A stretch of 52,583 bases of DNA from Gammaproteobacteria bacterium (GCA_025356635.1 JANXRY010000001.1:1-52583), one strand, 5' to 3'. Counted from the stretch's first letter, positions 1 to 9,386 are shown. Numbers and translations: made by a program. Notes: generated by a model not told the origin, from the sequence alone.

Positions 1-874
1 CGCCGGGCGCCGCGACCCGTTCACCCATGCGCCCTGAATAAACCGATGTGCCCTTGCGGTTGAAATCGCCCTCCAGGCCGTGCCCGACCGCTTCATGCAG
101 CAACACGCCCGGCCAACCGGGGCCGAGCACCACGGGCATCACGCCGGCAGGCGCATCCACCGCATCGAGATTGACCAGCGCCTGACGCAAGGCTTCGCGC
201 GCGATAGCTTGCGGGCGTTCGCCGGAGAACAAATTTTCGTAGGAATAACGGCCGCCACCACCGGCATAACCGGATTCGCGCCGGCCGGCATGTTCGACAA
301 TCACCTGCACGTTGAAGCGGACCAGCGGCCGCACATCCGAGCCGATGATGCCGTCGCTGCGTGCGACCAGCACCGTGTCGATCGCACCGGTGAGGCTGAC
401 GATTACCTGCTGCACGCGCGGATCGAGCGCGCGGACGAAAGCATCGATCTCGCGCAGCTTGGCCACTTTTGTTTCCGGCGCCATGCCTTCGATCGGATCC
501 TCGCTGGAATACAACTGCCGCCCGGGAACGACGATCTGCCGGCCGGCCCTATGCTGGCTGCCTTCACGGCTGATCGCGCGTGCGGCGGCGGCGGATTCGA
601 TCAAGGCCTCGCTGCGGATATCGTCGGAATAGGCGAAGCCGGTTTTCTCGCCGCTGATCGCCCGCACACCCACGCCCTGTTCGATCGAATGCGCGCCGTC
701 CTTGACGATACCGTCTTCCACCGTCCAGCTCTCGCGACGGCTGTGCTGGAAATACAGGTCGCCGAAATCCACACCCGGACCCATCAGGCGCGCGAAAGCA
801 TGATCGAGATCGGTCAAACCGAGGCCGCCGGGCGCGAGCAATTTCGATTCGGCAAAGAGCAAGGTTGGAGTCAC
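1..874 (-). CDS. tldD: Metalloprotease TldD, C-terminus missing at window edge
   Basis: TldD is the protease subunit of the TldD/PmbA(TldE) cytosolic complex that degrades unfolded peptides and matures some modified peptides. About 291 residues are present; the family is normally near 480, so the C-terminal 40 percent lies outside the window. The zinc motif HEAVGH falls at about residues 260-265 (H260, E261, H265), the position known in E. coli TldD, and is followed by GLEGDFNRKG, typical of the family. I chose the GTG start at 874, whose GTGA overlaps the yhdP stop by 4 nt and implies translational coupling. It is the last visible gene of the minus-strand block beginning at leuS. The family call is very secure; the partner PmbA is not in the window. 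Confidence 0.95.
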   Translation of the reverse strand, partial: MTPTLLFAESKLLAPGGLGLTDLDHAFARLMGPGVDFGDLYFQHSRRESWTVEDGIVKDGAHSIEQGVGVRAISGEKTGFAYSDDIRSEALIESAAAARAISREGSQHRAGRQIVVPGRQLYSSEDPIEGMAPETKVAKLREIDAFVRALDPRVQQVIVSLTGAIDTVLVARSDGIIGSDVRPLVRFNVQVIVEHAGRRESGYAGGGGRYSYENLFSGERPQAIAREALRQALVNLDAVDAPAGVMPVVLGPGWPGVLLHEAVGHGLEGDFNRKGTSVYSGRMGERVAAPG

Positions 875-3800
875 GGGTTTCTCGAAGTAGTCGGGGGCGT
901 AGTGCGTTTCGGGCCGCGCTCCACCACATCGACCTGCGGCTTGGCCCATGGCCCGGTGACATGGTAGAGCACGCGCGTGGTCTGCTTGAGCGGTTTTTGC
1001 ATAATCGCCTGCGCAACCACGCCAATGGCGACGCCTGCGGGTCCGCCGGCCAACATGCCTAGCGCGGGCAGGATGCCACCGGCTTTCGGCAGCACTTCCA
1101 CTTGCTGGTCGTAGACTTGATCGCGCAAGCCAGTGGTTCCAGTGATACGGATTTCCGCTGCCGGCCCGTTGATGTGCAGATTGTCGGTACGCGCCATGCC
1201 GTCAGCGAAGCGGAAATCGCCGGCGGCTTCATTGAAGGAAAATCCCTTGGCGAAGAAATCGCTGAAGTCCAAGGTCAGCCGACGCGGTATTTCGGCCAGG
1301 CTGAACAGGCCAAGTACGCGGCCCGGACCACCTGGCTCGACATCAAGCAAGCGCCCCTCGCCGACACTCACCTTGAGCGTACCGGCAACCCTGGCAAGGC
1401 TGAACTCGCCCGGTGAACCTGGCCATTGCCCGACAAGCGTGGCTTGGGTCTTGCCGCCCTGCACCATGTTGGCGAACCCCAAGGAATCGAGCATCTGGCC
1501 AAGGCTGCCGGCGTGGAATTCGATCCGGAAGTCCGAGCGGGTCGCATCATTGACGCGTGACCAATCGCCGGTGGCATCGATCGAGAGATTCTTGGCGCGG
1601 GTCTGGAATTTGTCGACACGCATGCCGGACTCGGTGCGCGTGGTAACGAGTTCGGCCTGGCCCAGTTGCGCCTGGCCCAGGCGCAAGTCGGCGATATTCA
1701 CCCGCAACGGCGGCAGCTGCGATGGAGCCTCCGGGCTGGCGCTGACCAGATCACTGGCGGTGGCGGCTTGCGCCGGGGCGGCGTTTGCCGCAGGCAGGTA
1801 GAGCCTGGCAAAGCGCACTTGCACGACGCGACCGCCTTCACTGGGAATATCAACGCTGCCATCGACGCCCTCGCCCTTGAGTTGGAGCAGGGTGGATGCG
1901 CTCGTTCGCGTGAGTGACAGATGCGTGTTGTTGAAAGGCCGATCCAGCAAAAGCATTTGTCGCGCCTGCAAGTCCACCTCGCGAAGTACCGATGCACCTT
2001 CACTGCTGGCCGAGGCACCGGACCAGCCAGTGGCATCCAGGGTCGGAGTAGATCCACGGACAATCAAGCCCTGCGTAATCGGGGCGGGCACGATGCCATC
2101 ACCGAATACAATGACGCCGGACATTGGCGTTTTCGGGCGCAGGATGCCGCGAAAACGCATCAAGTTGCCGAGACGCAGGTTCACTTCGCCCTGCTCTGCC
2201 GGAACCGCTGCCTGCATCTCGAGCGCCAGCGCGGCGGACGACGGCTTGTCCAGAGGCGCCGGCAAGCTGATGCGCGTGCCGACCAGGTCCGACGATATCC
2301 TCAGCTGCGCCGGGCCAGCGGGCATACTTGGTGTCGCCGCCGGAACGCGCAAGCCCAAACGCCAATCGCTGCTGCCCGTGAGATGTGGTTGCAACCAGGC
2401 AAGTTCGGGGTAGCGATTGATCAATCCCAAGGTTGCGAAACGGCCGTCAAGGCTGGCGATTGCCGCCATGCTGCGATCTTGCACAAACTCGCCCACGGCA
2501 AGATTGAAGACGCCGGGCTGTTTGTCGAATTGCACAATCAGGTCCTGTGTTGCAAACCCGTTGTTGCTGAAGCGGGTCGTACCATTCACATGCGTCAGCG
2601 TGATGCCCCAACGGGAATCGGAAAGCTCGGCGTTCGCGAGGTCAAGCGTGCCATCGAGCTTGTGCGCGTCGGATTCGTGGCCCCCGGCTTGGTGACCCAA
2701 TGGAATCGCCATGACCAGCGCCACACGCGCGGCGCCGGTCACCGAAGCGGCCTTCAGGTGCTCGCCGTAACTGCGGTTGAGCGGGCTGGCCAGCAACAAT
2801 GTGCGGAGTTTCGAGGCGTCGCCCTCGCTGCCGATATCCAGATCGAGCATGGGAGCGTGGAAGTCCTCGATGCCCCCAACCAACCGGGTGATCCTGTTGC
2901 CCGCCAACTCACCGTTGCCCCGAACGGCCATGCCCGGACCGTTGAAATCGAGGTCCAGGTTGAGGTGCTCACCGGCCGGCCAGCCATCGTTGAAATGCAG
3001 GGTCGAATCTTGCAAGGTCGCGCGTGCATCGAAAACACCGGATCGCCCGCGGAACGGCCAGTGGCCGAGATCGCCGCCAATGACGATGCGCCCGTTTCGC
3101 ACCGTGCCCGCTACCAGCGCCGCGTTCAGCCAGCCAACCACCGACGGCGGCATCTTGTGCAGGATCCAGAACTTCTTCGCCACATCCACGTCGGCCGCAT
3201 CGAGGTCCGCCGACAGGTCGAGCAAAGGCGCGCCTTGCGGCCGGAAGCCAAGCTGGATTCGGACGTCAGCGCCGAAATCGTCACCCTGTAGCCGCAACCG
3301 GTGGCTGCCCACGGTCCAGAGATCGCCATCGCGCCAAAGTCCGAAACCGCCCGTCGGACGCATCTCAATCGCATCACGAAAACCGATTGGCCAGTTCACC
3401 CGCACCGGCGTTCCGGCCAGTTGCATCACGCCGCCGTGTTCGTCGAATTTTATCGTCCCGGCCAAACCGGATACACCAGGATAATTGCCGTATGGACGCA
3501 GGCTCAATCGGCTCAGCACCATCTGGCCATTCATGTGGCCACCGCGACGGCCATGGATCGCCACTTCACCTACCGTCGCCTCAGGCTGCGTCTGGCAAAG
3601 GAATTCGCGCAGCGGTATCGGTACCCGATCCACCAGACACAACGCCGCCGCCAGCGGCGAGAAATCAAGATTCCTGCCGTACAGCCCTAATTGCTCGCCA
3701 GCGACGATGCGCAGGCCGTCGAGGCTTGCGACCTGTTTGCCCTGGCGCACGCTCATCCGCGGCGCGTCAATCTGCCAACTGTTGCCGACGGCCCGCCAGC

Positions 3801-4704
3801 GTGCAGTGGAGCGAAGTTCGTCGAAATGCAAGGAATCTGGCTTCACCGTTGCCGTGCTGCCAGCAAGCGTTGGCAAAGAGCGCAGCGACAGGTTTTCGAT
3901 GGTCGCCTGGACGGTGGCGGCGCCAATCCGTTGATCGTGCAGATCCAACCAGACCCCCATTTCGGCCGTACCTTTGAGTGGCTGCAGGCCGACATGCGCC
4001 AGCACCGATGCCCAGTCGAGCAGGGCGAGGTGGTCGCCACCGACCCAGACCTGCCCGTCATGGTTATCCCGGCGAAGATCCAACACCGCCGACATCGGCC
4101 TGCTGCTCGCACGCGCCCATGCCGAGGCACCAACCAACAGGCGATTGCCATACACACGCAAGCGCACGTCAACGCGCGGGAACGCCAGGTTCAGGCCAAG
4201 CCGCGCGGACTGTATCTTGAAGCTTGCTTTCTCGATCTGGAGCTCACCGAATCCTTCCAGACGGTCAAGCGGATCGACACCAGCTTCCTGCCCCGGCAAA
4301 CCGATTACATGCCAACGCCCATCCTTTTCCTGGACCAGCGTCAGCGCCAATTCCCGTACCTTCAGCTCGGTCAGCGGATGTCCCGGAAACAACCCCGAAT
4401 ACATGGCGATCTGCAACTGCGCACGACCGATGTCGAGCGTGCTCGCACCCTCTCCGACGCGCAGATCGTCGAGCGTGAAGCGCGGGCCGCGCCGCGTCCA
4501 TTCCGCCCGCGCATGCGAGAAGCGCACCGGTTCGCCAACCCGTTCGGACAGCCATGCGGCGATGCGATCGGGATGGCGTTCGACCATCGGCAGCAATTGA
4601 TTGGCAACGCCCACCAGCAATGCCAGCGCAATCAGCGCCACGAGCGTGCCGTAACCGAACCAGCGGCGGGCGTGGCGGATCCGTCGGCGCATCGGCATGG
4701 GCAT
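871..4704 (-). CDS. yhdP: YhdP-family giant AsmA-like envelope protein
   Basis: Protein of 1277 aa in the YhdP/TIGR02099 family (DUF3971 and AsmA-like C-terminal region). These proteins are anchored in the inner membrane by one N-terminal helix and span the periplasm as a lipid-conducting beta-groove; in E. coli YhdP acts with TamB and YdbH in phospholipid transport to the outer membrane. Seen here: a basic N-terminus, one hydrophobic segment at about residues 18-38, then a very long beta-rich, Gly/Leu/Asp-rich tail without further membrane helices. Near the C-terminus, around residues 1120-1250, is the conserved AsmA-type region (EIPRRLTLDFSDFFAKGFSF), ending in a Pro/Arg/Thr-rich tail. It starts 5 nt after the rng stop and overlaps tldD by 4 nt. 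The first codons hold three ATGs (MPMPM), so the exact start may be up to 4 codons later. Confidence 0.92.
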   Translation of the reverse strand: MPMPMRRRIRHARRWFGYGTLVALIALALLVGVANQLLPMVERHPDRIAAWLSERVGEPVRFSHARAEWTRRGPRFTLDDLRVGEGASTLDIGRAQLQIAMYSGLFPGHPLTELKVRELALTLVQEKDGRWHVIGLPGQEAGVDPLDRLEGFGELQIEKASFKIQSARLGLNLAFPRVDVRLRVYGNRLLVGASAWARASSRPMSAVLDLRRDNHDGQVWVGGDHLALLDWASVLAHVGLQPLKGTAEMGVWLDLHDQRIGAATVQATIENLSLRSLPTLAGSTATVKPDSLHFDELRSTARWRAVGNSWQIDAPRMSVRQGKQVASLDGLRIVAGEQLGLYGRNLDFSPLAAALCLVDRVPIPLREFLCQTQPEATVGEVAIHGRRGGHMNGQMVLSRLSLRPYGNYPGVSGLAGTIKFDEHGGVMQLAGTPVRVNWPIGFRDAIEMRPTGGFGLWRDGDLWTVGSHRLRLQGDDFGADVRIQLGFRPQGAPLLDLSADLDAADVDVAKKFWILHKMPPSVVGWLNAALVAGTVRNGRIVIGGDLGHWPFRGRSGVFDARATLQDSTLHFNDGWPAGEHLNLDLDFNGPGMAVRGNGELAGNRITRLVGGIEDFHAPMLDLDIGSEGDASKLRTLLLASPLNRSYGEHLKAASVTGAARVALVMAIPLGHQAGGHESDAHKLDGTLDLANAELSDSRWGITLTHVNGTTRFSNNGFATQDLIVQFDKQPGVFNLAVGEFVQDRSMAAIASLDGRFATLGLINRYPELAWLQPHLTGSSDWRLGLRVPAATPSMPAGPAQLRISSDLVGTRISLPAPLDKPSSAALALEMQAAVPAEQGEVNLRLGNLMRFRGILRPKTPMSGVIVFGDGIVPAPITQGLIVRGSTPTLDATGWSGASASSEGASVLREVDLQARQMLLLDRPFNNTHLSLTRTSASTLLQLKGEGVDGSVDIPSEGGRVVQVRFARLYLPAANAAPAQAATASDLVSASPEAPSQLPPLRVNIADLRLGQAQLGQAELVTTRTESGMRVDKFQTRAKNLSIDATGDWSRVNDATRSDFRIEFHAGSLGQMLDSLGFANMVQGGKTQATLVGQWPGSPGEFSLARVAGTLKVSVGEGRLLDVEPGGPGRVLGLFSLAEIPRRLTLDFSDFFAKGFSFNEAAGDFRFADGMARTDNLHINGPAAEIRITGTTGLRDQVYDQQVEVLPKAGGILPALGMLAGGPAGVAIGVVAQAIMQKPLKQTTRVLYHVTGPWAKPQVDVVERGPKRTTPPTTSRNP

Positions 4705-4709
4705 CGCGC

Positions 4710-6194
4710 TTAGAGCAGCACCACGTCGTATTGTTCCTGTGCGTATTGCTCGTCGGCCTGGAAGCGGATGCCCTTGCCGAGAAACTCCTCGAGTTCGGCC
4801 ACCGCCGCGGATTCTTCATCGGTGATCCTGGTCACGACCACGGGCGCAGCGATGACCAACAGCTGGTCCGCCTCGAACTGGCGGACCGCCCGGGTGATCT
4901 CGCGGAAGATTTCGTAGATTATCGTCTCGCTGGACTTCAAGCTGCCGCGGCCGCCACACTCGTGACAGGGTTCGCACAACTGGCGTTCCAGGCTTTCGGT
5001 CGTGCGCTTGCGCGTCATCTCGACCAGCCCCAACGGCGAAAAGTCGTAGACCGTGGTCTTGGCATGATCGCGAGCCAGGCCTTTCTCCAACGTGCGCAAT
5101 ACCTGACGCTTGTGTTCGTCGTCCGTCATGTCAATGAAATCTATGATGATGATTCCGCCCAGATTGCGCAGCCGCAATTGCCGCGCCACCGACTGCGCCG
5201 CTTCCAGATTGGTGCGGTACACGGTTTCTTCAAGATTGCGCTGGCCCAGGAACGAGCCAGTGTTGACATCAACGGTAGTCATGGCTTCGGTCTGGTCCAC
5301 GATCAGGTAGCCGCCGGACTTGAGCGGCACCTGCTTGAGCAAAGCGCGCTGGATTTCATCTTCGACACCATATAGGTCGAAGATCGGGCGCTCACCCGAG
5401 TAATGTTCCACCCGCTCGGCCAAATCAGGCATGAACTGCCGCGCAAACGCGAGCAGGCGGTCGAAACTCTCATGCGAATCAACCCGGACCTTGTCAACGT
5501 CCTTGCGCATCAGGTCGCGAACCGCGCGTAACGGCAGGGTAAGGTCTTCGTAGATGCGTTGGCCAACCGGACACGTCGCACTGTCCTCGCCAATCACTTG
5601 CCAGGCGCGGCGCAGGTAGTCCACATCCTCGGCCAATGCCTCGGCCGCCAGTCCTTCGGCATTGGTCCTGACGATGAAGCCCAGCCCGGTGCTTTCGGCC
5701 AATTCGGCCATGATCGATTTCAGACGAGCACGCTCTTCCTCATCTTCGATACGCGCCGAAATACCGATCACCCGCGAATGCGGCAATAACACCAGGCAAC
5801 GCGATGGAATCGAAATCTGCGTGGTCAAGCGCGCGCCCTTGCTGCCGATCGGGTCTTTCACGACTTGCACAACGATTTTCTGGCCTTCCTGCACCAAGGC
5901 GCTGATCGGCGGCGGTGGCGTCGGCAATGACGGTACGTCCTCATCTTCGCCAACCGGCACCTGCGGGATGCGCAGGATGTCGGAGGCGTGGAGAAACGCA
6001 GCGCGATCCAGGCCGATATCCACGAACGCTGCCTGCATGCCGGGCATGACCCGTTGCACGCGCCCCTGGTAGATGTTGCCAACCACGCCGCGCCGGCTGG
6101 CGCGCTCGATGTGCAGTTCCTGCAGCATGCCGTTCTCGACCAGCGCGACGCGCGTCTCGCGCGGCGTGACATTGATCAGGATCTCTTCGCTCAC
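4710..6194 (-). CDS. rng: Ribonuclease G
   Basis: RNase G (494 aa from this start) is an endoribonuclease of the RNase E/G family that matures the 5' end of 16S rRNA and degrades some mRNAs in the cytoplasm. It aligns along its whole length with E. coli Rng from memory: an S1-like segment at about 36-125 (GNIYQGRVQRVMPGMQAAFV), the catalytic region with VDQTEAMTTVDVNTG and GGIIIIDFIDM supplying the metal-binding aspartates, and a zinc-link cysteine cluster CEPCHECGG. It lacks the long C-terminal degradosome scaffold of RNase E. I chose the GTG at 6194 because the protein then begins SEEILINVTPRE, matching the family N-terminus, with a GAGAA element upstream; an in-frame TTG at 6221 would overlap maf. 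It sits 10 nt after the maf stop. Confidence 0.95.
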   Translation of the reverse strand: MSEEILINVTPRETRVALVENGMLQELHIERASRRGVVGNIYQGRVQRVMPGMQAAFVDIGLDRAAFLHASDILRIPQVPVGEDEDVPSLPTPPPPISALVQEGQKIVVQVVKDPIGSKGARLTTQISIPSRCLVLLPHSRVIGISARIEDEEERARLKSIMAELAESTGLGFIVRTNAEGLAAEALAEDVDYLRRAWQVIGEDSATCPVGQRIYEDLTLPLRAVRDLMRKDVDKVRVDSHESFDRLLAFARQFMPDLAERVEHYSGERPIFDLYGVEDEIQRALLKQVPLKSGGYLIVDQTEAMTTVDVNTGSFLGQRNLEETVYRTNLEAAQSVARQLRLRNLGGIIIIDFIDMTDDEHKRQVLRTLEKGLARDHAKTTVYDFSPLGLVEMTRKRTTESLERQLCEPCHECGGRGSLKSSETIIYEIFREITRAVRQFEADQLLVIAAPVVVTRITDEESAAVAELEEFLGKGIRFQADEQYAQEQYDVVLL

Positions 6195-6204
6195 GGTGCG
6201 GTTC

Positions 6205-6774
6205 TCAAGACAGGGCTCCAAATTTTTTCAGCAGTTGCGCGGTCTCGTACAACGGCAAGCCCATCACCCCAGAATAGCTGCCGGCCAAGTGTTCGATGAA
6301 AGCGGCAGCACGGCCCTGGATGGCGTAGCCACCCGCCTTGCCCTGCCACTCCATGCCCGCGACATACGCCTGGATGGTCGCATCATCCAGGATTGCGAAT
6401 CGCACTTCCGACACCGACAGCACGTGCTCTTCGCGATCCGCACTGAGTAGCCAGACCGCAGAAATCACCCGATGCGTTCGCGCGCTCAATTCGTCGAGCA
6501 TGCGCCGGGCATCCCTGGCATCGGCAGGCTTGCCGTAGACGCGATCATCGAGCACGACTTCAGTATCGGCACCAAGCACCACGGCGCGCGCATTGGCCAT
6601 CACTTGCAACAATCCGGCGCCGGCTTTCTCGCGCGCCACGCGACTGACGTAGTCCTCAGGCGGTTCATGCGGCAGGCGAACCTCGGGAACCACGACCTCA
6701 AGCACTCCGTAATCGAGGCCGAGTTGGTCGAGCAGTTCGCGCCGGCGGGGCGATTGCGAGGCGAGATAGATCAT
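6205..6774 (-). CDS. maf: Maf-family nucleotide pyrophosphatase
   Basis: Maf-like protein of 189 aa, a house-cleaning nucleoside triphosphate pyrophosphatase. YhdE-type members act on dTTP/UTP and on modified pyrimidines, preventing their incorporation. Family signatures are present: [10 protein letters not shown] near residue 7, the acidic [15 protein letters not shown] block at about 70-84, and [30 protein letters not shown] near the C-terminus. Length is normal for the family. The ATG at 6774 has no obvious purine-rich ribosome binding site and lies 13 nt downstream of a perfect 9-bp hairpin that follows the rlmH stop. The substrate subclass (dTTP/UTP versus m7GTP) cannot be settled by eye. 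Confidence 0.93.
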   Translation of the reverse strand: MIYLASQSPRRRELLDQLGLDYGVLEVVVPEVRLPHEPPEDYVSRVAREKAGAGLLQVMANARAVVLGADTEVVLDDRVYGKPADARDARRMLDELSARTHRVISAVWLLSADREEHVLSVSEVRFAILDDATIQAYVAGMEWQGKAGGYAIQGRAAAFIEHLAGSYSGVMGLPLYETAQLLKKFGALS

Positions 6775-6787
6775 AGGTCAAGGATAG

Positions 6788-6807
6788 CCGGTCGCCACGG
6801 CGACCGG
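6788..6807 (-). other. Perfect hairpin between rlmH and maf
   Basis: A 9-bp perfect inverted repeat (CCGGTCGCC / GGCGACCGG) with a 2-nt centre lies directly after the rlmH stop codon and 13 nt before the maf start. There is no T-run on either side, so it is not a canonical intrinsic terminator. It could be an attenuator, an RNA processing site or a 3'-end stabiliser within the operon. Confidence 0.5.
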
Positions 6808-7278
6808 TTACGCCCGATGATAGGGATGGTTCGCGAGCAGGCTGGCAGCGCGATACAACTGCTCCGCAACCAGAAGCCGGACCAGCATGTGTGGCAAGGT
6901 CAGTGGGCCGAGCGACCAATGTTCCCCAGCCGCCGCCAGCACCTCCGGCGCATGCCCGTCCGGGCCACCGATCAGAAAGGCGAGATCCTGACCTTGCTGG
7001 CGCCAGTGTTCCAGACGCTGCGCCAATTGCTCCGACGAGTACGGCTTGCCGCGGCCGTCCAATGCAACGACGTGCGCCTGTTTGGGCAAGGCCGCGAGTA
7101 CCCGCGCACCTTCGTCGGCACTGGCGCGCACCGCATCACGACCCTTGCCGCGCAGGCCGGGCGTCACTTCAACCAATTCCAAGGGTAGCCAGTGCGACAA
7201 GCGCTTCTGGTATTCACCGAAGCCTTCGGCCAGCCATGCCGGCGCACGTTCACCGACGGCAATCAGGCGCGCCTTCAT
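6808..7278 (-). CDS. rlmH: 23S rRNA (pseudouridine1915-N3)-methyltransferase RlmH
   Basis: RlmH (156 aa) is a SPOUT-fold methyltransferase that N3-methylates pseudouridine 1915 in helix 69 of 23S rRNA on the assembled 70S ribosome, using SAM. Full-length family match: N-terminal MKARLIAVGERAPAW, central VVALDGRGKPYSSEQLA, the SAM-binding trefoil-knot segment LAFLIGGPDGH, and the diagnostic C-terminus LVAEQLYRAASLLANHPYHRA. Its ATG overlaps the rsfS stop (ATGA, 4 nt), so the two are translationally coupled; rsfS-rlmH is a common bacterial pair. The expected length is 155-156 aa. Confidence 0.97.
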   Translation of the reverse strand: MKARLIAVGERAPAWLAEGFGEYQKRLSHWLPLELVEVTPGLRGKGRDAVRASADEGARVLAALPKQAHVVALDGRGKPYSSEQLAQRLEHWRQQGQDLAFLIGGPDGHAPEVLAAAGEHWSLGPLTLPHMLVRLLVAEQLYRAASLLANHPYHRA

Positions 7279-7628
7279 TCCGGCGGCTGGTCACCCACGG
7301 TCCACAAGCGTTCCAGCGCGTAGTACTCGCGCACGCGCGGCAGCATCACATGGACGATCACATCACCCAGGTCCACCAGTACCCACTCGGCTTCGCGCTC
7401 GCCTTCGACACCCAGCGGCATGACCCCGCATTTCTTGGCGAACTGGACCACTTCGTCAGCGACCGACTTCACATGCCGGGTCGAGGTACCCGAAGCCACC
7501 ACCAGGAAGTCGGCGATGCTGGTCTTGCCGCGCACGTCGATTTCGACGATGTCCTTGGCTTTCATTTCCGCGAGGGCAGCGTGCACCTGTTCGAGCAGGG
7601 CTTCCGGCGTCGGGGCCGGAATCGGCAT
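7275..7628 (-). CDS. rsfS: Ribosomal silencing factor RsfS
   Basis: RsfS (117 aa from this ATG) binds ribosomal protein L14 and blocks subunit joining when nutrients are scarce. Conserved family segments are seen: KAKDIVEIDVRGKTSIADF, VVASGTSTRHVKSVADEVV, GVEGEREAEWVLVDLGDVIVHVM and REYYALERLW, which cover the whole domain. The ATG at 7628 gives a normal family length. An in-frame TTG at 7661 would add LTSQAHVIKTR and is a possible alternative start, since the ATG has no clear ribosome binding site. It lies 61 nt after nadD and overlaps rlmH by 4 nt. Confidence 0.94.
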   Translation of the reverse strand: MPIPAPTPEALLEQVHAALAEMKAKDIVEIDVRGKTSIADFLVVASGTSTRHVKSVADEVVQFAKKCGVMPLGVEGEREAEWVLVDLGDVIVHVMLPRVREYYALERLWTVGDQPPE

Positions 7629-7689
7629 CCGGGTCTTGATGACATGGGCTTGGCTGGTCAACGGCGGTTCTCGGCAGAGTAAGGGGCAA

Positions 7690-8346
7690 TTATAGCCTTG
7701 AAGGCCGATACAGGCCGTTTTCGTCGATATAAGCGGCCACCGCAGGCGCCAGCCAGCCCAAATCGACAGCGCCGGCGCGACCAGCCCCCAGCGCTTCCCG
7801 CGCCCCAGTCGCCGAGGCGGGATGCAGGACATTGCGCAGGCGATACAGACCGCCCGCTGGACGTTCCAACAAGGCCGCCGGCGCTGCTAGCCAACGGCCT
7901 GCACAGGCTGCGCGCAGGGGTTCGCCGAGGTCTTCCACGGTCCGCCCGGTGCGCTCGGCGACCACGAAATGCGCCAGTTCGAACAACACGCGCCAGTCGT
8001 GCCAACTCGCCAATCCGTCGAAGGCATCGGCACCGATCAGCCAGGCGATCGGCGCACGCGCGCCCAGCTCGCGGCGGAATTCCCGGAGCGTGTCGGCGGT
8101 ATACGACGGCCCGGGACGATGAAGTTCGCGGCGATCGATTTCGAATCCGTGTTCGCCGGCGACCGCCAGTTCAATCATTCGCGCGCGTTGCTCGGCGCTG
8201 GCACCCGGCGGCGTACGATGCGGCGGATCGGCGGAAGGCAGGAAGCAGACCTCGGTACCGAAGGCATCGCGCGCGGCGCGCGCCACCGCCAAATGACCGG
8301 CATGTACCGGATCGAAGGTGCCGCCGTAGAGAAGTCGTAGCGTCAC
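7690..8346 (-). CDS. nadD: Nicotinate-nucleotide adenylyltransferase
   Basis: NadD (218 aa) transfers AMP from ATP to nicotinate mononucleotide, making deamido-NAD in NAD biosynthesis. The nucleotidyltransferase motif GGTFDPVHAGH is at residues 8-18, followed by FLPSADPPHRTPPGASAEQRARM, characteristic of NadD. The usual C-terminal ISSTxIR-like motif is divergent here: the equivalent stretch reads HPASATGAREALGAG. The gene starts with GTG at 8346, and its GTGA overlaps the holA stop by 4 nt. The order holA-nadD-rsfS-rlmH is conserved in many gammaproteobacteria. Confidence 0.95.
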   Translation of the reverse strand: MTLRLLYGGTFDPVHAGHLAVARAARDAFGTEVCFLPSADPPHRTPPGASAEQRARMIELAVAGEHGFEIDRRELHRPGPSYTADTLREFRRELGARAPIAWLIGADAFDGLASWHDWRVLFELAHFVVAERTGRTVEDLGEPLRAACAGRWLAAPAALLERPAGGLYRLRNVLHPASATGAREALGAGRAGAVDLGWLAPAVAAYIDENGLYRPSRL

Positions 8347-9386
8347 GAGGCCAGCAGTCGAACGACCCGGGCATCGGCGATGGCCGCGAGCAATCGCTCC
8401 AGCGCCAGCCAGGCATCCCCGGGCAGGCGGCCTTTCGACATCAGGTCAACACGACCCGCCTCGCCGGCAAATTCAAACCAGCGCTCACGCGAGTGCCGCT
8501 GCAAGGCGCGCCGGTAGGCGGCCTGGCGATTTTCCCAGACCCGCATCTCGCGCATTGCCTGGGCCAGATCACCGCCCACTGCCGACGTTTGCGCCAACGC
8601 AGATAACCGCACCAGTTCCATCGCAATCAGCGCCATCAGGCCCGGCACCTGCGCGCCTTCGGCGCGCAGCGCATGCAGCAACCGACGCGTGCGTTCGACA
8701 TCGCCGCCGAGCGCCGCTTCGATCAACTGGAAGACATCGTAGCGGGATGAATCCGCCACCAACGCGGCCATGGACGCTTCGTCGATGGCAATGGTCGGCC
8801 CACTGCCCGCGCGGAGCAGCAACGCGAGTTTCTCGACTTCCTGCGCAGCGGCAAGCAGATTGCCTTCCACCCGTTCGGCCAGTAGTTGCAGCGCAGCCGG
8901 CTCGGCGACCAGGCCGCGACTACGCAGCCGGCGTTCGAGCCAGTCGGGCAATTCATTGACGCGCACCGGCCAGACTGTCACTTGGTGGCCGAGCTTGGTA
9001 ATCGCCTCGCTCCATTTACCCGCGTGTTGCTTGCTCCATTCGAGCGCAGTGATCATCAGTACCGTGTCCGGCGGCGGATTTTCGCAATAGGCGCGGATCG
9101 CTTCGCCGCCTTCGCGCCCGGGCTTGCCAGTGGGCAGGCGCAAGTCGAACAGGCGCCGGCTGGCAAACAGGCTCAGCGAAGCCATGCCCATCGACAGCGT
9201 GTTCCAGTCGAAATCAGCGCCAGCGTCGAACACTTCGCGTTCGCTATAGCCCTGCTCGCGCGCCCGCGCCCGCAGTGCATCGGCGCATTCCTGTACCACC
9301 AGCGGCTCGTCGCCGGCGATCAAGTAAACCGGCCGCAGCGGCTCGCCGGCGAGTTGGCGCTCGAAGCGATCCGCGCGTAGTTCCAT
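8343..9386 (-). CDS. holA: DNA polymerase III subunit delta
   Basis: HolA (347 aa) is the delta subunit of the clamp-loader complex; it opens the beta sliding clamp during replication. Typical delta features: N-terminal VYLIAGDEPLVVQECADALR near residues 19-38, the beta-binding region SLSLFASRRLFDLRLP at about 70-86 that supplies the clamp-contacting hydrophobic residues, and a helical C-terminal collar. Length is close to the E. coli protein (343 aa). Its ATG shares one base with the lptE stop (TGATG), and its stop overlaps nadD by 4 nt. lptE-holA is a standard gammaproteobacterial pair. Confidence 0.95.
   Translation of the reverse strand: MELRADRFERQLAGEPLRPVYLIAGDEPLVVQECADALRARAREQGYSEREVFDAGADFDWNTLSMGMASLSLFASRRLFDLRLPTGKPGREGGEAIRAYCENPPPDTVLMITALEWSKQHAGKWSEAITKLGHQVTVWPVRVNELPDWLERRLRSRGLVAEPAALQLLAERVEGNLLAAAQEVEKLALLLRAGSGPTIAIDEASMAALVADSSRYDVFQLIEAALGGDVERTRRLLHALRAEGAQVPGLMALIAMELVRLSALAQTSAVGGDLAQAMREMRVWENRQAAYRRALQRHSRERWFEFAGEAGRVDLMSKGRLPGDAWLALERLLAAIADARVVRLLAS

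Noticed and set aside
1921-3291. Long plus-strand open frame of 456 aa opposite yhdP
   Set aside because: Its composition (Arg/Gln/His/Ala-rich, no domain) is that of an antisense shadow of a GC-rich gene; yhdP on the other strand is a clear full-length family match.
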